Positions 32,662-42,481 of a stretch of DNA of 64,000 nucleotides are shown one piece after another. The position numbers and the translations under genes are program-made. Positions within the stretch are counted from its first letter, which is position 1. Each line of letters opens with the position of its first letter. This DNA comes from Opitutales bacterium (GTDB lineage Bacteria > Verrucomicrobiota > Verrucomicrobiia > Opitutales > UBA953). The stretch covers positions 1-64,000 of the forward strand of contig JAILGB010000013.1 in NCBI GenBank assembly GCA_024697185.1. Reading direction: 5' to 3'. The notes beneath the pieces are model-generated. The model was given only the letters and a program-made list of their open reading frames with translations, did not search any database and was not told the DNA's origin.

Positions 32662-34287
32662 TTATTCTTTTGCCGCCTGCGCCGCGACGCCCGAGACCAA
32701 GTCCGGCTTCAATGTCGGGAAAAGGATGCATTCGCGAATATTGGACGCGCCGGTGAGCAGCATGACCAGGCGGTCGATGCCGATGCCCATTCCTCCCGCC
32801 GGCGGCATACCGTGTTCCATCGCCAGGAGAAAGTCCTGATCGATGTTTTGTTTTTCCTCGCCCGCCTGCAACTCGAACATTTGCCGTTGGGTGACGGGAT
32901 CGTTTTGTTCCGAATACGCCGGCGCGATTTCCTGCCCGTTGATGCAAAGTTCGAAAACATCGATCACCGAGGGGTCTTCCGCGTTAATTTTTGCGAGCGG
33001 GCACATTTCTTTGAGAATATGCGTCACAAAAGTCGGCTGAATGAGGTTGGGCTCGATAAGTTTGTCGTAAACTTCCTTGGTGACTTCAAAATCTTCCCAG
33101 TCCTCGAGCGGTTGCGGGACCATCAAATCCTTGTTTTTCAAGTCCGTTCCCGCGGCGGCGGCTTCCGCCTGAGCCTTGGAGCGAATCTCGTCGGCAAGCC
33201 GTTTGCACTCGGCGATCTTTGTCGCCTTGTCGAGTTCGAACCAGTCCTGTCTGCCCGTGCGCTCGCGGATTAGATCCTTGAAATCCACAACCCGCCAGTC
33301 GCCGCCAAGGTCAATCTGTGTGCCGTCATAACGCGTAATTGTCGTCGAGCCGATCACGGTGTGGCAGAGATGCTGGACCAAAGAACGGATCAACTCCATC
33401 ATACCTTTGTAGTCCGAATACGCCTGGTAAATCTCAATCAGGGTGAATTCCGGATTGTGTCGGCGGTCCATACCCTCGTTTCTAAAAACGCGTCCGATCT
33501 CAAAAACACGGTCAATCCCGCCGATCAGACAGCGCTTCAAATAAAGCTCCAACGCGATTCGCAAATAAAATTCACAATCGAGCGCATTGAAATGCGTTGC
33601 GAACGGACGCGCCGCCGCACCGCCGGCAATCGGATTCAAAACCGGCGTTTCCACTTCCTGAAAATCCCGCGACCACAAAAATTTGCGAATCTCCTGAATG
33701 ATCTGCGAACGCTGGCGCAGACGGAGCGCCGAGTCCGGATTGGCGACCAGATCCAAGTAGCGCTGGCGCAAAACCTGCTCTTCGTCGGTGATCCCGTGAA
33801 ATTTTTCCGGCAACGGGCGCAAAGCCTTCGACACCAGTTCATAAGCGCGGGCGCGCACCGTCACCTCGCCCGTCTTGGTCACAAAAAGCTCCCCGCGAAC
33901 ACCGACAAAATCGCCGATATCGAGCATTTTTTTGAAATGCGTATTATAGCGTTCTTCGCCGACGATGTCGCGCGTCACGTAAATTTGCAAAATGCCGTCC
34001 CGGTCGAGAATCTTGATAAAACTCGCTTTGCCCATCACGCGAAACGCGACGATGCGTCCCGCCACGGAGACTTCCTCCGTTGATGACGGCACCTCGTGAA
34101 TGTCCGTTCCCGCCGCCTTTGCCGCATCGATGGCCGGCTGCATCAGCGCCACGCATTGTTTGGATGTGTGAGTCTGCTGCCAGTTGGCACGAAAAGGATC
34201 CGTTCCCGCCGCACGCAAAGTCTCCAATTTTTGTTTACGCACCGCAACAAGATCGTGTGAAATATCGGCAAGTGATTGTGATTGCAT
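32662..34287 (-). CDS. lysS: Lysyl-tRNA synthetase, class II
   Basis: 541-residue class II enzyme: N-terminal OB anticodon-binding domain (about 60-170, VAGRIVAFRVMGKASFIKILD), motif 1 (RSQIIQEIRKFLWSRDFQEVETPVL), motif 2 (FEIGRVFRNEGMDRRHNPEFTLIE) and motif 3 (GMGIGIDRLVMLLTG). An Ala-rich insertion with AAGTDLKNKD near 385-400 arises from an iterated motif and lengthens the protein beyond the typical ~500. A good promoter places the -10 box 8 nt before the ATG, predicting a leaderless message. Probably co-transcribed with atpC. Confidence 0.97.
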   Translation of the reverse strand: MQSQSLADISHDLVAVRKQKLETLRAAGTDPFRANWQQTHTSKQCVALMQPAIDAAKAAGTDIHEVPSSTEEVSVAGRIVAFRVMGKASFIKILDRDGILQIYVTRDIVGEERYNTHFKKMLDIGDFVGVRGELFVTKTGEVTVRARAYELVSKALRPLPEKFHGITDEEQVLRQRYLDLVANPDSALRLRQRSQIIQEIRKFLWSRDFQEVETPVLNPIAGGAAARPFATHFNALDCEFYLRIALELYLKRCLIGGIDRVFEIGRVFRNEGMDRRHNPEFTLIEIYQAYSDYKGMMELIRSLVQHLCHTVIGSTTITRYDGTQIDLGGDWRVVDFKDLIRERTGRQDWFELDKATKIAECKRLADEIRSKAQAEAAAAGTDLKNKDLMVPQPLEDWEDFEVTKEVYDKLIEPNLIQPTFVTHILKEMCPLAKINAEDPSVIDVFELCINGQEIAPAYSEQNDPVTQRQMFELQAGEEKQNIDQDFLLAMEHGMPPAGGMGIGIDRLVMLLTGASNIRECILFPTLKPDLVSGVAAQAAKE

Positions 34288-34295
34288 AATAGACC

Positions 34296-34324
34296 ATTAT
34301 AAATTGGCGATCCCGAATTGACAA
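34296..34324 (-). promoter_or_regulatory. lysS promoter, leaderless-type
   Basis: TTGTCA, 17-bp spacer, TATAAT on the minus strand; -10 box ends 8 nt before the lysS ATG. Confidence 0.72.
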
Positions 34325-34347
34325 ACAGCAAATCCCCGTTCCCGCGA

Positions 34348-34388
34348 CAAAAAATTGCGTTCCCGCAAGGCGATACTCGCGGGAACGG
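34348..34388 (-). terminator. Motif-built terminator after PEP-CTERM GDSL gene
   Basis: Stem CGTTCCCGC / GCGGGAACG with a 12-nt loop and a T-run on the minus strand, 25 bp past the stop. A third, unpaired motif lies just outside at 34,337-34,345. Confidence 0.82.
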
Positions 34389-34412
34389 CAAAAACCGGAA
34401 GCGGCAAAAGCG

Positions 34413-35969
34413 CTATTTTTTACGCCGGCGGCGCGTTCCCGCCAATGCCAGCGCCAGCGTTCCCGCGAGCCAGCCGAACGCCGAAGGCTCCGGAATCGTC
34501 AGCGCCTCCGGTGCGTAAGCAGCCCCCAGTTCAAAAGAAACGGCCGCCAACTCGCAATCGGCAAACTGACTGGAGCCGATGTCGCCGAACAACAAGGTGT
34601 TCTTGTAAGTGGAAACACCGCCAACCGCGCCCAGGCCTTCACCGATCAACTGGTCGCCGAGCCAGATGTAAAAACCGCTCGAAACACCGCGCTCGCTCCC
34701 GTCAATCCAGGCGATTGTAAAATCGTTAAAATCATCGGTGAACGAAACGGACTCATACGGATCACCGACGGCGGTCCCGTAAAGCAATGTCGTATTCCAA
34801 TAAACGCCGTTTTCGCGAAGATAAAAAAGTCCCGCTTCCGCGCCGTTGCCGACAATAATGCCAAACTGATTGTTTTGGTTGTTTCGCTCGGTCATTTTGA
34901 CAGAAAACGACAAGGTCAGTTCCTGCGCAACGCTCAAATCGCTCCAAACCAAACGCGTGTCAAAACCGCCGGCGGCGGCTGTATTGAAAACCAAATTTCC
35001 CGCTGCGTTTGTCGTGATGCCGGAGGCAGCGGTCGTAAAGGTTTTTTCCACGCCCGCAATGCTCGTCTTGATCGTCGGCTTGCTGGCAGAAGCCGAGCCA
35101 AAATTGAGCTGTGAAGACAAATTGGCTGCCGCACGGCGTTCCAAGCCCACCGTCCGCTGTCCGACGCCCAAAGCGCGTGCAATGTTGCCGGCGAGGATCA
35201 GTTCACCCTGCGCCTGCGGGTGAAGCGAATCATAAGTGTGAACGCCGTTTGTCGGGTTGAAACCCGTTGTGATGTCGTGATAGACGACTGTCGAAGTCGC
35301 CGTGTTCCAAGCGCCGCTTTCGACGGTCGATTTCAAAAGCGCGTTGTATTCGCCCGGAGCCGTTCCCGGATTGAGACCGTTGCTCCAACTGCCCTGCCCG
35401 GACGGCAAAAGGGAAAACATATGGACCGTGACGTTCGCATTTTTTGCCTGGAGCACCTCGACGATCGCCTTTTGGTTCGCCAGCAAATTGTTAAAATCCC
35501 GATGATCGTTGTTGCGGGACAAATCGTTGATCCCGATCAAAACCGTTGCCGTATCCGGCAGCGCGGAATAATAGGTGTCGATCCAATCCGACAAACCCTT
35601 GCCGGTCGTTGTCGTGCCACTCGGGAACGTGCTCCCGTTGCGTCCGTCTGTCGTTCCCGTCGTGATCCACGGCGCGTCCCAACCGAAATGCCCCTCGTTC
35701 GTGTTGTCGAAAGTCTCCCCGCGATAATTGGTAACCAGCGCCGAAGAAGTCGCACCGCCAAAATAATTTTTCATCGAACCCACAGGATTGTAGGCGACAT
35801 CGTTGTCCACAAAATTTTTCCAAAGCGAATAGCGATAGGAAACGGCATGTGTGCCGTCTGACTGGGTTATCGAATCACCGATAAAAACAATGTTGCCCAA
35901 ATCCGTTCCCGTCGCGGGAACACAGGGAAGAAGAGCGGCGGCAGCAAAAAGCAATGCAATTTTTTTCAT
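34413..35969 (-). CDS. PEP-CTERM protein with GDSL/SGNH esterase domain
   Basis: 518 residues with a signal peptide (MKKIALLFAAAALLPC). The SGNH domain has IVFIGDSITQSDG (block I Ser), TVLIGINDLSRNND (block III Asn) and YDSLHPQAQGE (catalytic Asp-x-x-His). Residues 300-490 form a beta-rich LamG/concanavalin-like domain, and the C-terminus is a PEP-CTERM signal (IPEPS, hydrophobic helix, Arg/Lys cluster). Exported and probably anchored or released by an exosortase. It probably de-esterifies polysaccharide or mucin sugars (inference). The DNA for the anchor shares a 41-bp near-identical stretch with the other PEP-CTERM gene. Confidence 0.88.
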   Translation of the reverse strand: MKKIALLFAAAALLPCVPATGTDLGNIVFIGDSITQSDGTHAVSYRYSLWKNFVDNDVAYNPVGSMKNYFGGATSSALVTNYRGETFDNTNEGHFGWDAPWITTGTTDGRNGSTFPSGTTTTGKGLSDWIDTYYSALPDTATVLIGINDLSRNNDHRDFNNLLANQKAIVEVLQAKNANVTVHMFSLLPSGQGSWSNGLNPGTAPGEYNALLKSTVESGAWNTATSTVVYHDITTGFNPTNGVHTYDSLHPQAQGELILAGNIARALGVGQRTVGLERRAAANLSSQLNFGSASASKPTIKTSIAGVEKTFTTAASGITTNAAGNLVFNTAAAGGFDTRLVWSDLSVAQELTLSFSVKMTERNNQNNQFGIIVGNGAEAGLFYLRENGVYWNTTLLYGTAVGDPYESVSFTDDFNDFTIAWIDGSERGVSSGFYIWLGDQLIGEGLGAVGGVSTYKNTLLFGDIGSSQFADCELAAVSFELGAAYAPEALTIPEPSAFGWLAGTLALALAGTRRRRKK

Positions 35970-36053
35970 AAAGGAGAAATAATATTTTTTATAAAATCGA
36001 GAATCGGGGTCTTAAAAGAGAATTTAATTTATAAATAGCAAAAACACAACAAA

Positions 36054-36094
36054 ATAAAAAAATCGTTCCCGCGAGACGAAGCTCACGGGAACGG
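36054..36094 (-). terminator. Motif-built terminator after ilvD
   Basis: Stem CGTTCCCG-C-GAG / CTC-A-CGGGAACG with a 6-nt loop; A-rich left flank gives the minus-strand T-tail. 22 bp past the ilvD stop. Confidence 0.87.
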
Positions 36095-36115
36095 GGAAAA
36101 TGGCGGGAACGCCGC

Positions 36116-37942
36116 TTATTCGACGATCCGGACACCGCCCTTGTCCGCGGACGCGACCATTTTGGCATAGGCGCGGAGGGCTTTTGAAATCTCGCGTTTG
36201 CGGTGGTGCGGCGTAAACGCGTCCTTGCCGCGTGCTTCCTCCTGGCTGCGGCGGGAACGCAATTCTTCGTCGCTGACGACGGCGCGAATGCTTCGTGCGG
36301 GAATATCAATCTCAATCACATCGTTGTCGCGCAACAATGCGATATTGCCGCCTGCCGCCGCTTCGGGCGAGCAGTGCCCGATCGAAAGTCCCGATGTGCC
36401 GCCGGAAAAACGGCCGTCGGTGATCAGGGCGCAAAGTTCGCCGAGATGTCGGGATTTGATGTAGGATGTCGGATAGAGCATTTCCTGCATGCCGGGACCG
36501 CCGCGAGGGCCTTCGTAATTGATGACGACGACATCGCCGGGACCGACTTTTCCGCCGAGAATACCTTCGCAAGCCTCCTCCTGGCTTTCAAAAACGCGGG
36601 CGGTCCCTTTAAACTTGAAGACTTTTTCGGAAACGCCCGCCGTCTTGACGATGCAGCCGTCGGCGGCGATATTGCCGAAAAGCACCGCCAATCCGCCGTC
36701 ACGTACATAAGCGTGTTCGCAGTCTCGGATGCAACCTTCAGCGCGATCGGTGTCCAAACGGTCATAGCGGCAAGCCTGGCCCGCCATTTCGACGGTGCGC
36801 GTTCCCGCGGGAGCGGCGTGAGCGCGTTCGATCGCTTCCGCCGTGACCGCCGGCGAGAGAATGTCGTTTTGGGCGATGGCTTCGCCGAGTGTCAGCCCGT
36901 CGGCGCGGCGCGTGGTGCCGTCCACCAGACCTTCTTTGGCGAGACAGCCCATAATCGACAAGATGCCGCCGGCGCGATTGACGTCCTCGATATGATATTT
37001 TTTTGTATTGGGCGCAACCTTGCAAATCACGGGAACGCGACGCGAGAGGAAATCGATGTCCTTCATCGTAAAATCAACACCTGCCTCTTGGGCGATGGCG
37101 AGCAGGTGCAGTACGGTGTTGGTCGAGCCGCCCATGGCGATGTCGAGCGTCATGGCGTTGAGGAACGCGGCGCGCGTGCCGATCTGACGCGGGAGCACCG
37201 AAGCGTCGCCGTGTTCGTAATACGCATAAGCCATCTCGACAATGCGCTTTGCGGCTTTTTCAAAAAGTTTGCGGCGCTCGGCATGTGTCGAGAGCACCGT
37301 GCCGTTGCCGGGCAAGGCAAATCCGAGCACTTCATTGAGACAGTTCATCGAGTTGGCGGTAAACATGCCCGAGCATGAACCGCAGGTCGGACAGGCGAAT
37401 TTTTCAAGTTGCGAAAGCTTTTCATCCGCATACGCTTCATCCGCGCCCTTGACCATCACATCGATCAGATCGTTTTTCTCGCCGTCAAAATCGCCCGCCT
37501 CCATCGGTCCTCCGGATACAAAAATTGCGGGGATGTTGAGCCGCATCGCCGCCATCAACATGCCGGGAGTGATTTTGTCGCAGTTGGAAATGCAGACAAT
37601 CGCATCGACGCGGTGCGCGTTGACCATGTATTCCACCGAATCCGCGATCAAGTCGCGCGACGGGAGCGAATAAAGCATGCCGTTGTGTCCCATCGCGATG
37701 CCGTCGTCGATCGCGATCGTGTTAAACTCCGCCGCGAAACAGCCTTGCGCCTCGATCATCGCCTTCATCTCCTGCCCGATCTTGTGCAGATGCGTGTGTC
37801 CGGGGACAAATTGCGTGAACGAGTTGACGATGCCGATAATCGGCTTGCCGAACTGCTCTTCCTTCATGCCGTTGGCGCGCCACAATGCGCGAGCGCCCGC
37901 CATGCGGCGACCTTCCGTGCTCAAAGAACTCCGTAATTTCAT
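36116..37942 (-). CDS. ilvD: Dihydroxy-acid dehydratase
   Basis: Fe-S enzyme dehydrating 2,3-dihydroxy acids to 2-oxo acids in valine, leucine and isoleucine synthesis. Start ATG 37942 (MKLRSSLS) gives 608 residues; an upstream in-frame start adds a non-conserved segment. Cluster Cys lie in [12 protein letters not shown] and [30 protein letters not shown] and [23 protein letters not shown] are the C-terminal substrate loops. No other ilv gene is in the window. A TATATT box ends 9 nt before the ATG, without a clear -35. Confidence 0.97.
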   Translation of the reverse strand: MKLRSSLSTEGRRMAGARALWRANGMKEEQFGKPIIGIVNSFTQFVPGHTHLHKIGQEMKAMIEAQGCFAAEFNTIAIDDGIAMGHNGMLYSLPSRDLIADSVEYMVNAHRVDAIVCISNCDKITPGMLMAAMRLNIPAIFVSGGPMEAGDFDGEKNDLIDVMVKGADEAYADEKLSQLEKFACPTCGSCSGMFTANSMNCLNEVLGFALPGNGTVLSTHAERRKLFEKAAKRIVEMAYAYYEHGDASVLPRQIGTRAAFLNAMTLDIAMGGSTNTVLHLLAIAQEAGVDFTMKDIDFLSRRVPVICKVAPNTKKYHIEDVNRAGGILSIMGCLAKEGLVDGTTRRADGLTLGEAIAQNDILSPAVTAEAIERAHAAPAGTRTVEMAGQACRYDRLDTDRAEGCIRDCEHAYVRDGGLAVLFGNIAADGCIVKTAGVSEKVFKFKGTARVFESQEEACEGILGGKVGPGDVVVINYEGPRGGPGMQEMLYPTSYIKSRHLGELCALITDGRFSGGTSGLSIGHCSPEAAAGGNIALLRDNDVIEIDIPARSIRAVVSDEELRSRRSQEEARGKDAFTPHHRKREISKALRAYAKMVASADKGGVRIVE

Positions 37943-38020
37943 AATGGGATAAATATAACACATTTTTTTGGCAGCCGCGAACGACGTTCCCGCAAAAGCC
38001 GTTCCCACGAGCTTTTTCAA

Positions 38021-38049
38021 TTAACATCGTTCCCGCGAGCCCTTATAAT
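38021..38049 (+). promoter_or_regulatory. Promoter of YejM-like gene, leaderless-type
   Basis: TTAACA, 17-bp spacer, TATAAT on the plus strand; only 7 nt separate the -10 box from ATG 38057. The spacer itself contains one copy of CGTTCCCGC. Confidence 0.75.
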
Positions 38050-38056
38050 ATAAAAT

Positions 38057-39919
38057 ATGGAAGGAACACAAAGCCCCGAAAACCGTTCCCGCGGGAACGC
38101 CGTTAAAACAAGCGCGTATTTTTACGGTTTTTTAACGGTCGTCTGCGCTTTGATTTCTCTCAACTATTTTCCGATGCTCGGCATTGATTTTTCGGACGAA
38201 GGCTGGATTTTCGCCCTTTGTTCGATGTTCGGGCATTTTTGGATGCTCGCGCTTTTTGCCTGGCTGCTTTTGGCGTTCCCGCTGGCGCTGCTCGTTCCCG
38301 CGCGACGAAAAATTTTAGCGGGGCTTTCAATCGTCGTCGGGATTTTTGCAATGACATTGCTCACGGCGGACACGATTGTTTTCGGGATCTACCGTTTTCA
38401 TATTTACAATCCTTTTGTGCTCGATTTGCTGTTGGGCGGCGACGCCGGCGGCATTTTTGTTTTCTCCGCGGGGCAATATGCTCTCGCGTCCGGACTTTTT
38501 GCGCTGATTGTCGCGGGAACGGCGTTTTTGTGGTTTTTGGCATCCAAGGCGGGGAAATATCGCTGCCTGCCGCTTTGCGTCTATGCCGGATTTTCCTTTT
38601 TGTTTTTGTTGTCGGCGAATTTTATGCACGCCTATTATTCCGCCGTCAACAGCCGCTCGGTTTCGCGGATTGCTGAAGTCTATCCGTTTTATTTTCCGCT
38701 GACCGCCAATCGTTTTTTGATCAATCGCGGCTGGGTCGATCCCGAAAAAGTCCGGGAGAAGGTCAAAGTCCAGGCGGGCGGCACCTTTTTCTATCCGCAA
38801 CATCCGCTCGCGGGAACGCCGTCGGGCAAAAACATTCTTTTTATCTTAATCGATTCTTGGAACATCCGTTCCTTCAAGCCGGAAGTGATGCCCACGATTT
38901 GCGATTTTGCCCGAAATGCGCAAGTTTTTGAGGAGCATTACAGTGGCGATCACGGCACGCGCACCGGGGTCATTTCACTTTTTGCCGGCCTGCCCGGACT
39001 TTATTTCAATACGCTCCGCGGCACGGGAACGCCGGCTGCCCTCGTTGATTTTGCGACAAAAAACGATTACCGGCCGCGACTGCTCGCCACGGCGCGTCTC
39101 TCCAATCCGCCGTTTACACAAACCATCTTTTCCTGTGTTCCCGGCGATGCCATCTCCGACAGCTTTCACGATGACAAAAAAACTGTCGATGCCTGGCTTG
39201 ACTGGACGCGGGAACGCGCACAAATCCCGGCGGAAAAACGCCGCCCGTTCTTCGGACTTGTCTTCTTGGACCAGTTGCACAACATGCATCTGCCCGACGA
39301 CGCCCAAAAGATTTTCCCGAGCACCTGGGACGGCCCGCACTACGAGAGCCTTTCGGCGTCAACGGATGCTGAAAACTTTTTTAATCTCTACAAAAACAAC
39401 GCTTTTTGGGTCGATCGGCAAGTCGCGCGCATTCTCAACGATTTGAAGGAGCGCGGCTGGCTTGAAGACACGATCGTCATCCTGACGGGCGACCACGGGC
39501 AGGAATTTAACGAGGAAGGCAACAACATTTACGGGCACGGCTCGATGTTCTCAACATATCAGCTGCATGTGCCGTTCATCCTCTTCGACGCGACGCTCCC
39601 GCCCAAACGCTATAATCATTGGAGCGCCCACTACGACGTTTCCGTCACGCTGCTGCAAAACTATTTTGACTGCAAAAATCCGCCGAGCGACTACTCTATC
39701 GGCAAAAACCTTTTTGATACGAGTTCCCGCCGCTGGCTTCTTGTCGGGCATCCTGAAAATTTTGCCGTGCTGGAAGAAGATCGCACCACTCATGTCAAAT
39801 TTGACCGCTCCTATGTCATCTACGACCGGAACTCCCGCGAACTCAAAGACGCCCGCATCCGCGCCGACATTTTCCAAAAAGCGCTCAAAGAATCTCAACA
39901 TTTTTACGAGAAACCTTAG
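38057..39919 (+). CDS. YejM-like inner-membrane sulfatase-fold protein
   Basis: 620 residues. Residues 15-205 hold five membrane helices of the YejM/PbgA type; from about 255 (NILFILIDSWNIRSF) follows an alkaline-phosphatase/sulfatase-fold periplasmic domain. HYSGDHGTRTGVISLFAGLPGLYF is the YejM-type segment around the nucleophile position, and LTGDHGQEFNEEG plus YGHGSMFSTYQLHVPF give metal-ligand-like residues. E. coli YejM senses periplasmic LPS to control LpxC; related LtaS/EptA enzymes transfer phospho-groups. Which applies here is open. The N-terminus includes NRSRGNA, encoded by the perfect palindrome CGTTCCCGCGGGAACG. Confidence 0.85.
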   Translation: MEGTQSPENRSRGNAVKTSAYFYGFLTVVCALISLNYFPMLGIDFSDEGWIFALCSMFGHFWMLALFAWLLLAFPLALLVPARRKILAGLSIVVGIFAMTLLTADTIVFGIYRFHIYNPFVLDLLLGGDAGGIFVFSAGQYALASGLFALIVAGTAFLWFLASKAGKYRCLPLCVYAGFSFLFLLSANFMHAYYSAVNSRSVSRIAEVYPFYFPLTANRFLINRGWVDPEKVREKVKVQAGGTFFYPQHPLAGTPSGKNILFILIDSWNIRSFKPEVMPTICDFARNAQVFEEHYSGDHGTRTGVISLFAGLPGLYFNTLRGTGTPAALVDFATKNDYRPRLLATARLSNPPFTQTIFSCVPGDAISDSFHDDKKTVDAWLDWTRERAQIPAEKRRPFFGLVFLDQLHNMHLPDDAQKIFPSTWDGPHYESLSASTDAENFFNLYKNNAFWVDRQVARILNDLKERGWLEDTIVILTGDHGQEFNEEGNNIYGHGSMFSTYQLHVPFILFDATLPPKRYNHWSAHYDVSVTLLQNYFDCKNPPSDYSIGKNLFDTSSRRWLLVGHPENFAVLEEDRTTHVKFDRSYVIYDRNSRELKDARIRADIFQKALKESQHFYEKP

Positions 39920-40000
39920 CGTTCCCGCAAAAAATGCCACGAAAGCACGGGTGAAGTTCTTCGCCGATGTTCCTGACGGCGCCGTTTTTTTTAACTGAGA

Positions 40001-40031
40001 AAAGCGGCCGCCCCGCAAGGAACGACCGCTT
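40001..40031. terminator. Bidirectional terminator between convergent genes
   Basis: Imperfect stem AAGCGG-C-CG / CG-A-CCGCTT between the YejM-like gene (plus) and nrdD (minus). Not made from the iterated motif. A T-run at 39,985-39,992 lies on its left. Confidence 0.55.
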
Positions 40032-40063
40032 GAGACACATATGGAAATATTGGCGGGAACGCG

Positions 40064-42274
40064 CTATTTCGTGTGCACGACGCGATCGCGCAACTCCGCG
40101 AGTTTCCCCTTGTTCCAGCGGGAAGTCGTTCCCACGAGATAGCCGGTAATCCGTTGGATCGTATCAATGTTCTTGCTCCCGCAAACACGGCAGACCGTAT
40201 AATTTTGATCCGCGGTTTCGTCGCCGCAGTCCATACAGCGGTTGCGGGTGTGATTGACGGAGCCGTAGCCCATATTATACTTGTGCATCAGATCGACGAC
40301 GGAGGAAATCGACTCCGGATTTTTTGTCGCGTCACCGTCAATCTCCACATAGAAGATGTGACCGCCGCGCGTAAGATCGTGATAGGGCGCCTCGATCATC
40401 GCCTTGTGTGAAGCCGAGCACTTGTAATAGACGGGAACGTGGTTTGAGTTAGTGTAGTATTCGCGATCGGTCACACCCGGGATCTTGCCGTATTTGGCGC
40501 GGTCGATGCGCGTAAAGCGTCCCGCCAGACCTTCAGCCGGAGTCGCGAGCACCGAGTAGTTGTGACGATAAAATTCGGAATAGCCGTTGGCGCGTTCCCG
40601 CATATGGGAAACGATTTTCAAACCGAGCTCCTGTGCGCCGGCGTCTTCACCATGGTGTTTGCCGACGAGCGCCACCAGACATTCTGCCAGGCCGATAAAT
40701 CCGATGCCGAGCGTTCCCTGATTGATGACAGAAGCGATCGTGTCGTCGGGCTTGAGCGCGTCCGCGCCCGTCCAAAGATCCTTCATCACGAGCGGGAACT
40801 GTTTTGCGAGCGCGGTTTTTTGGAACTCGAAACGCTCGTGCAGCTGTTTTGCCGCAACATCAAGAACCGTGCTCAGACGCTCGAAGAAGCGCGTAATGCG
40901 AGCTTCGGGATCGCTAATGTCACGGCACTCGATCGCGAGACGGACCAAATTGATCGTCGTGAAAGAGATGTTCCCGCGACCGACAGAAGTTTTTTCACCG
41001 AAACGATTTTCAAACACGCGCGTGCGGCAGCCCATCGTCGCCGTCTCGTAAATATAGCGGCGCGGATCGGAAATCGACCATTTTTCATGCTGGTTGAATG
41101 TCGCGTCCAAATTGAGATAATTCGGGAAGAAGCGATGCGCCGACACCTTGCAGGAAAGCTGGTAGAGGTCATAGTTGCGGTCTGTCGGGAGATAGCTGAC
41201 GCCCGATTTGGATTTCCAAATCTGAATCGGGAAAATCGCCGTCGAGCCGTTGCCGACACCGCGTTCGGTCGAGAGCAGGATTTCGCGGATGATGCAGCGT
41301 CCCTCCGCGGAAGTGTCCGTTCCGTAATTGATGGAGGAGAAGACGACCTGATTGCCGCCGCGGCTATGGATCGTGTTCATATTGTGAATGAAGGCTTCCA
41401 TCGCCTGATGAACGCGCTCGACAGTGCGGTTGATCGCATGCTGGACCAAACGCTCCTCACCGCTCAACGCGCCCAAGGGCTTGACCAGATAGTCCGGAAT
41501 CTCAATATTGTAAAGATGTGACAACGACTTGCTTTCGAGCGACTCGATCACCTTGATTTCCTCAATAAATGTCTTGCGAACATAGGGCGCCAGATAAAAG
41601 TCAAACGCCGGGATCGCCTGCCCGCCATGCATTTCGTTTTGCGCCGTTTCCATCGAAATACACGCGATGATCGCCGCCGTCTCAATGCGTTTTGCCGGAC
41701 GGGACTCGCCGTGACCGGCAGAAAAACCGCCCTGCAAAATATGATCGAGCGGGTGCTGGACACAGGTCAACGATTTTGTCGGATAATAATCCTTGTCGTG
41801 AATGTGAATATACGCATTTTTCACCGCCTCGCGAACTTCCGGCGAAAGCAGATAGTCGTCAACAAAAGGTTTTGTCGATTCCGACGCGAATTTCATCATC
41901 ATTCCCGCCGGAGTGTCGGCGTTCATATTCGCGTTCTCGCGGGTGACCTCCGTGGACTTTGCCTCAATGATCTCAAGGAACATATCGCGCGTCTTCGCCT
42001 TGCGCGCCACATTGCGCTGATCGCGATAAGCGATGTATTTGCGGGCGACGTCCTTGCGCTCGGATTTCATCAATTCGTTTTCAACCAAGTCCTGAATCGC
42101 CTCGACCGACATCGATTCGTCACCATGATAGGCGATGCGCTGTGCGATCTGCATCGCCAACGGCATATCTTCGCCGAGTTCCGTCTGCATCATCGCCTTT
42201 TGGATCGCAGCGGTAATTTTGTCCAAATGGAAGCCGACTTTCCGGCCGTCACGCTTTACAACTGTAAGTATCAT
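40064..42274 (-). CDS. nrdD: Anaerobic ribonucleoside-triphosphate reductase
   Basis: Class III glycyl-radical reductase making deoxynucleotides without oxygen. 736 residues: ATP-cone regulatory domain (1-95, VVKRDGRKVGFHLDKI), the ten-stranded barrel, a C-terminal zinc site (CMDCGDETADQNYTVCRVCG) and the radical loop RITGYLVG. The activase nrdG is not adjacent. It is divergent from the arsR gene, separated by a 244-bp AT-rich region in which I see no NrdR box. Its presence supports an anaerobic lifestyle. Few iterated motifs, as expected for a constrained protein. Confidence 0.97.
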   Translation of the reverse strand: MILTVVKRDGRKVGFHLDKITAAIQKAMMQTELGEDMPLAMQIAQRIAYHGDESMSVEAIQDLVENELMKSERKDVARKYIAYRDQRNVARKAKTRDMFLEIIEAKSTEVTRENANMNADTPAGMMMKFASESTKPFVDDYLLSPEVREAVKNAYIHIHDKDYYPTKSLTCVQHPLDHILQGGFSAGHGESRPAKRIETAAIIACISMETAQNEMHGGQAIPAFDFYLAPYVRKTFIEEIKVIESLESKSLSHLYNIEIPDYLVKPLGALSGEERLVQHAINRTVERVHQAMEAFIHNMNTIHSRGGNQVVFSSINYGTDTSAEGRCIIREILLSTERGVGNGSTAIFPIQIWKSKSGVSYLPTDRNYDLYQLSCKVSAHRFFPNYLNLDATFNQHEKWSISDPRRYIYETATMGCRTRVFENRFGEKTSVGRGNISFTTINLVRLAIECRDISDPEARITRFFERLSTVLDVAAKQLHERFEFQKTALAKQFPLVMKDLWTGADALKPDDTIASVINQGTLGIGFIGLAECLVALVGKHHGEDAGAQELGLKIVSHMRERANGYSEFYRHNYSVLATPAEGLAGRFTRIDRAKYGKIPGVTDREYYTNSNHVPVYYKCSASHKAMIEAPYHDLTRGGHIFYVEIDGDATKNPESISSVVDLMHKYNMGYGSVNHTRNRCMDCGDETADQNYTVCRVCGSKNIDTIQRITGYLVGTTSRWNKGKLAELRDRVVHTK

Positions 42275-42481
42275 TTTTTATAAGTATTAATTGGGTTTTT
42301 TAAAAATTTTTCGCTCTTTTTTTTCGAGAAACAAATTTCTGAAATCGAACGTAAATTCAAGAATGACAATTTTTTCAACGAGGTCAACAAAAACTTTTTC
42401 ACAACGCCGGGAAGCCCATAAACACAGGATATTCGAGACTAAATAAAGAATTTTCAAATTTCAATTCGCACTGATTTTTTA
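42275..42481. other. AT-rich intergenic region, nrdD-arsR
   Basis: No open frame, RNA gene or strong promoter for nrdD is visible. The only local structure is a short inverted repeat AGAAACAAATTTCT near 42,327-42,340. The right end runs into the arsR promoter. Confidence 0.4.

Noticed and set aside
32642-32947. N-terminal extension fused to atpC (102 codons)
   Set aside because: It overlaps lysS out of frame and has no epsilon-family residues; ATG 32641 gives the standard epsilon start.
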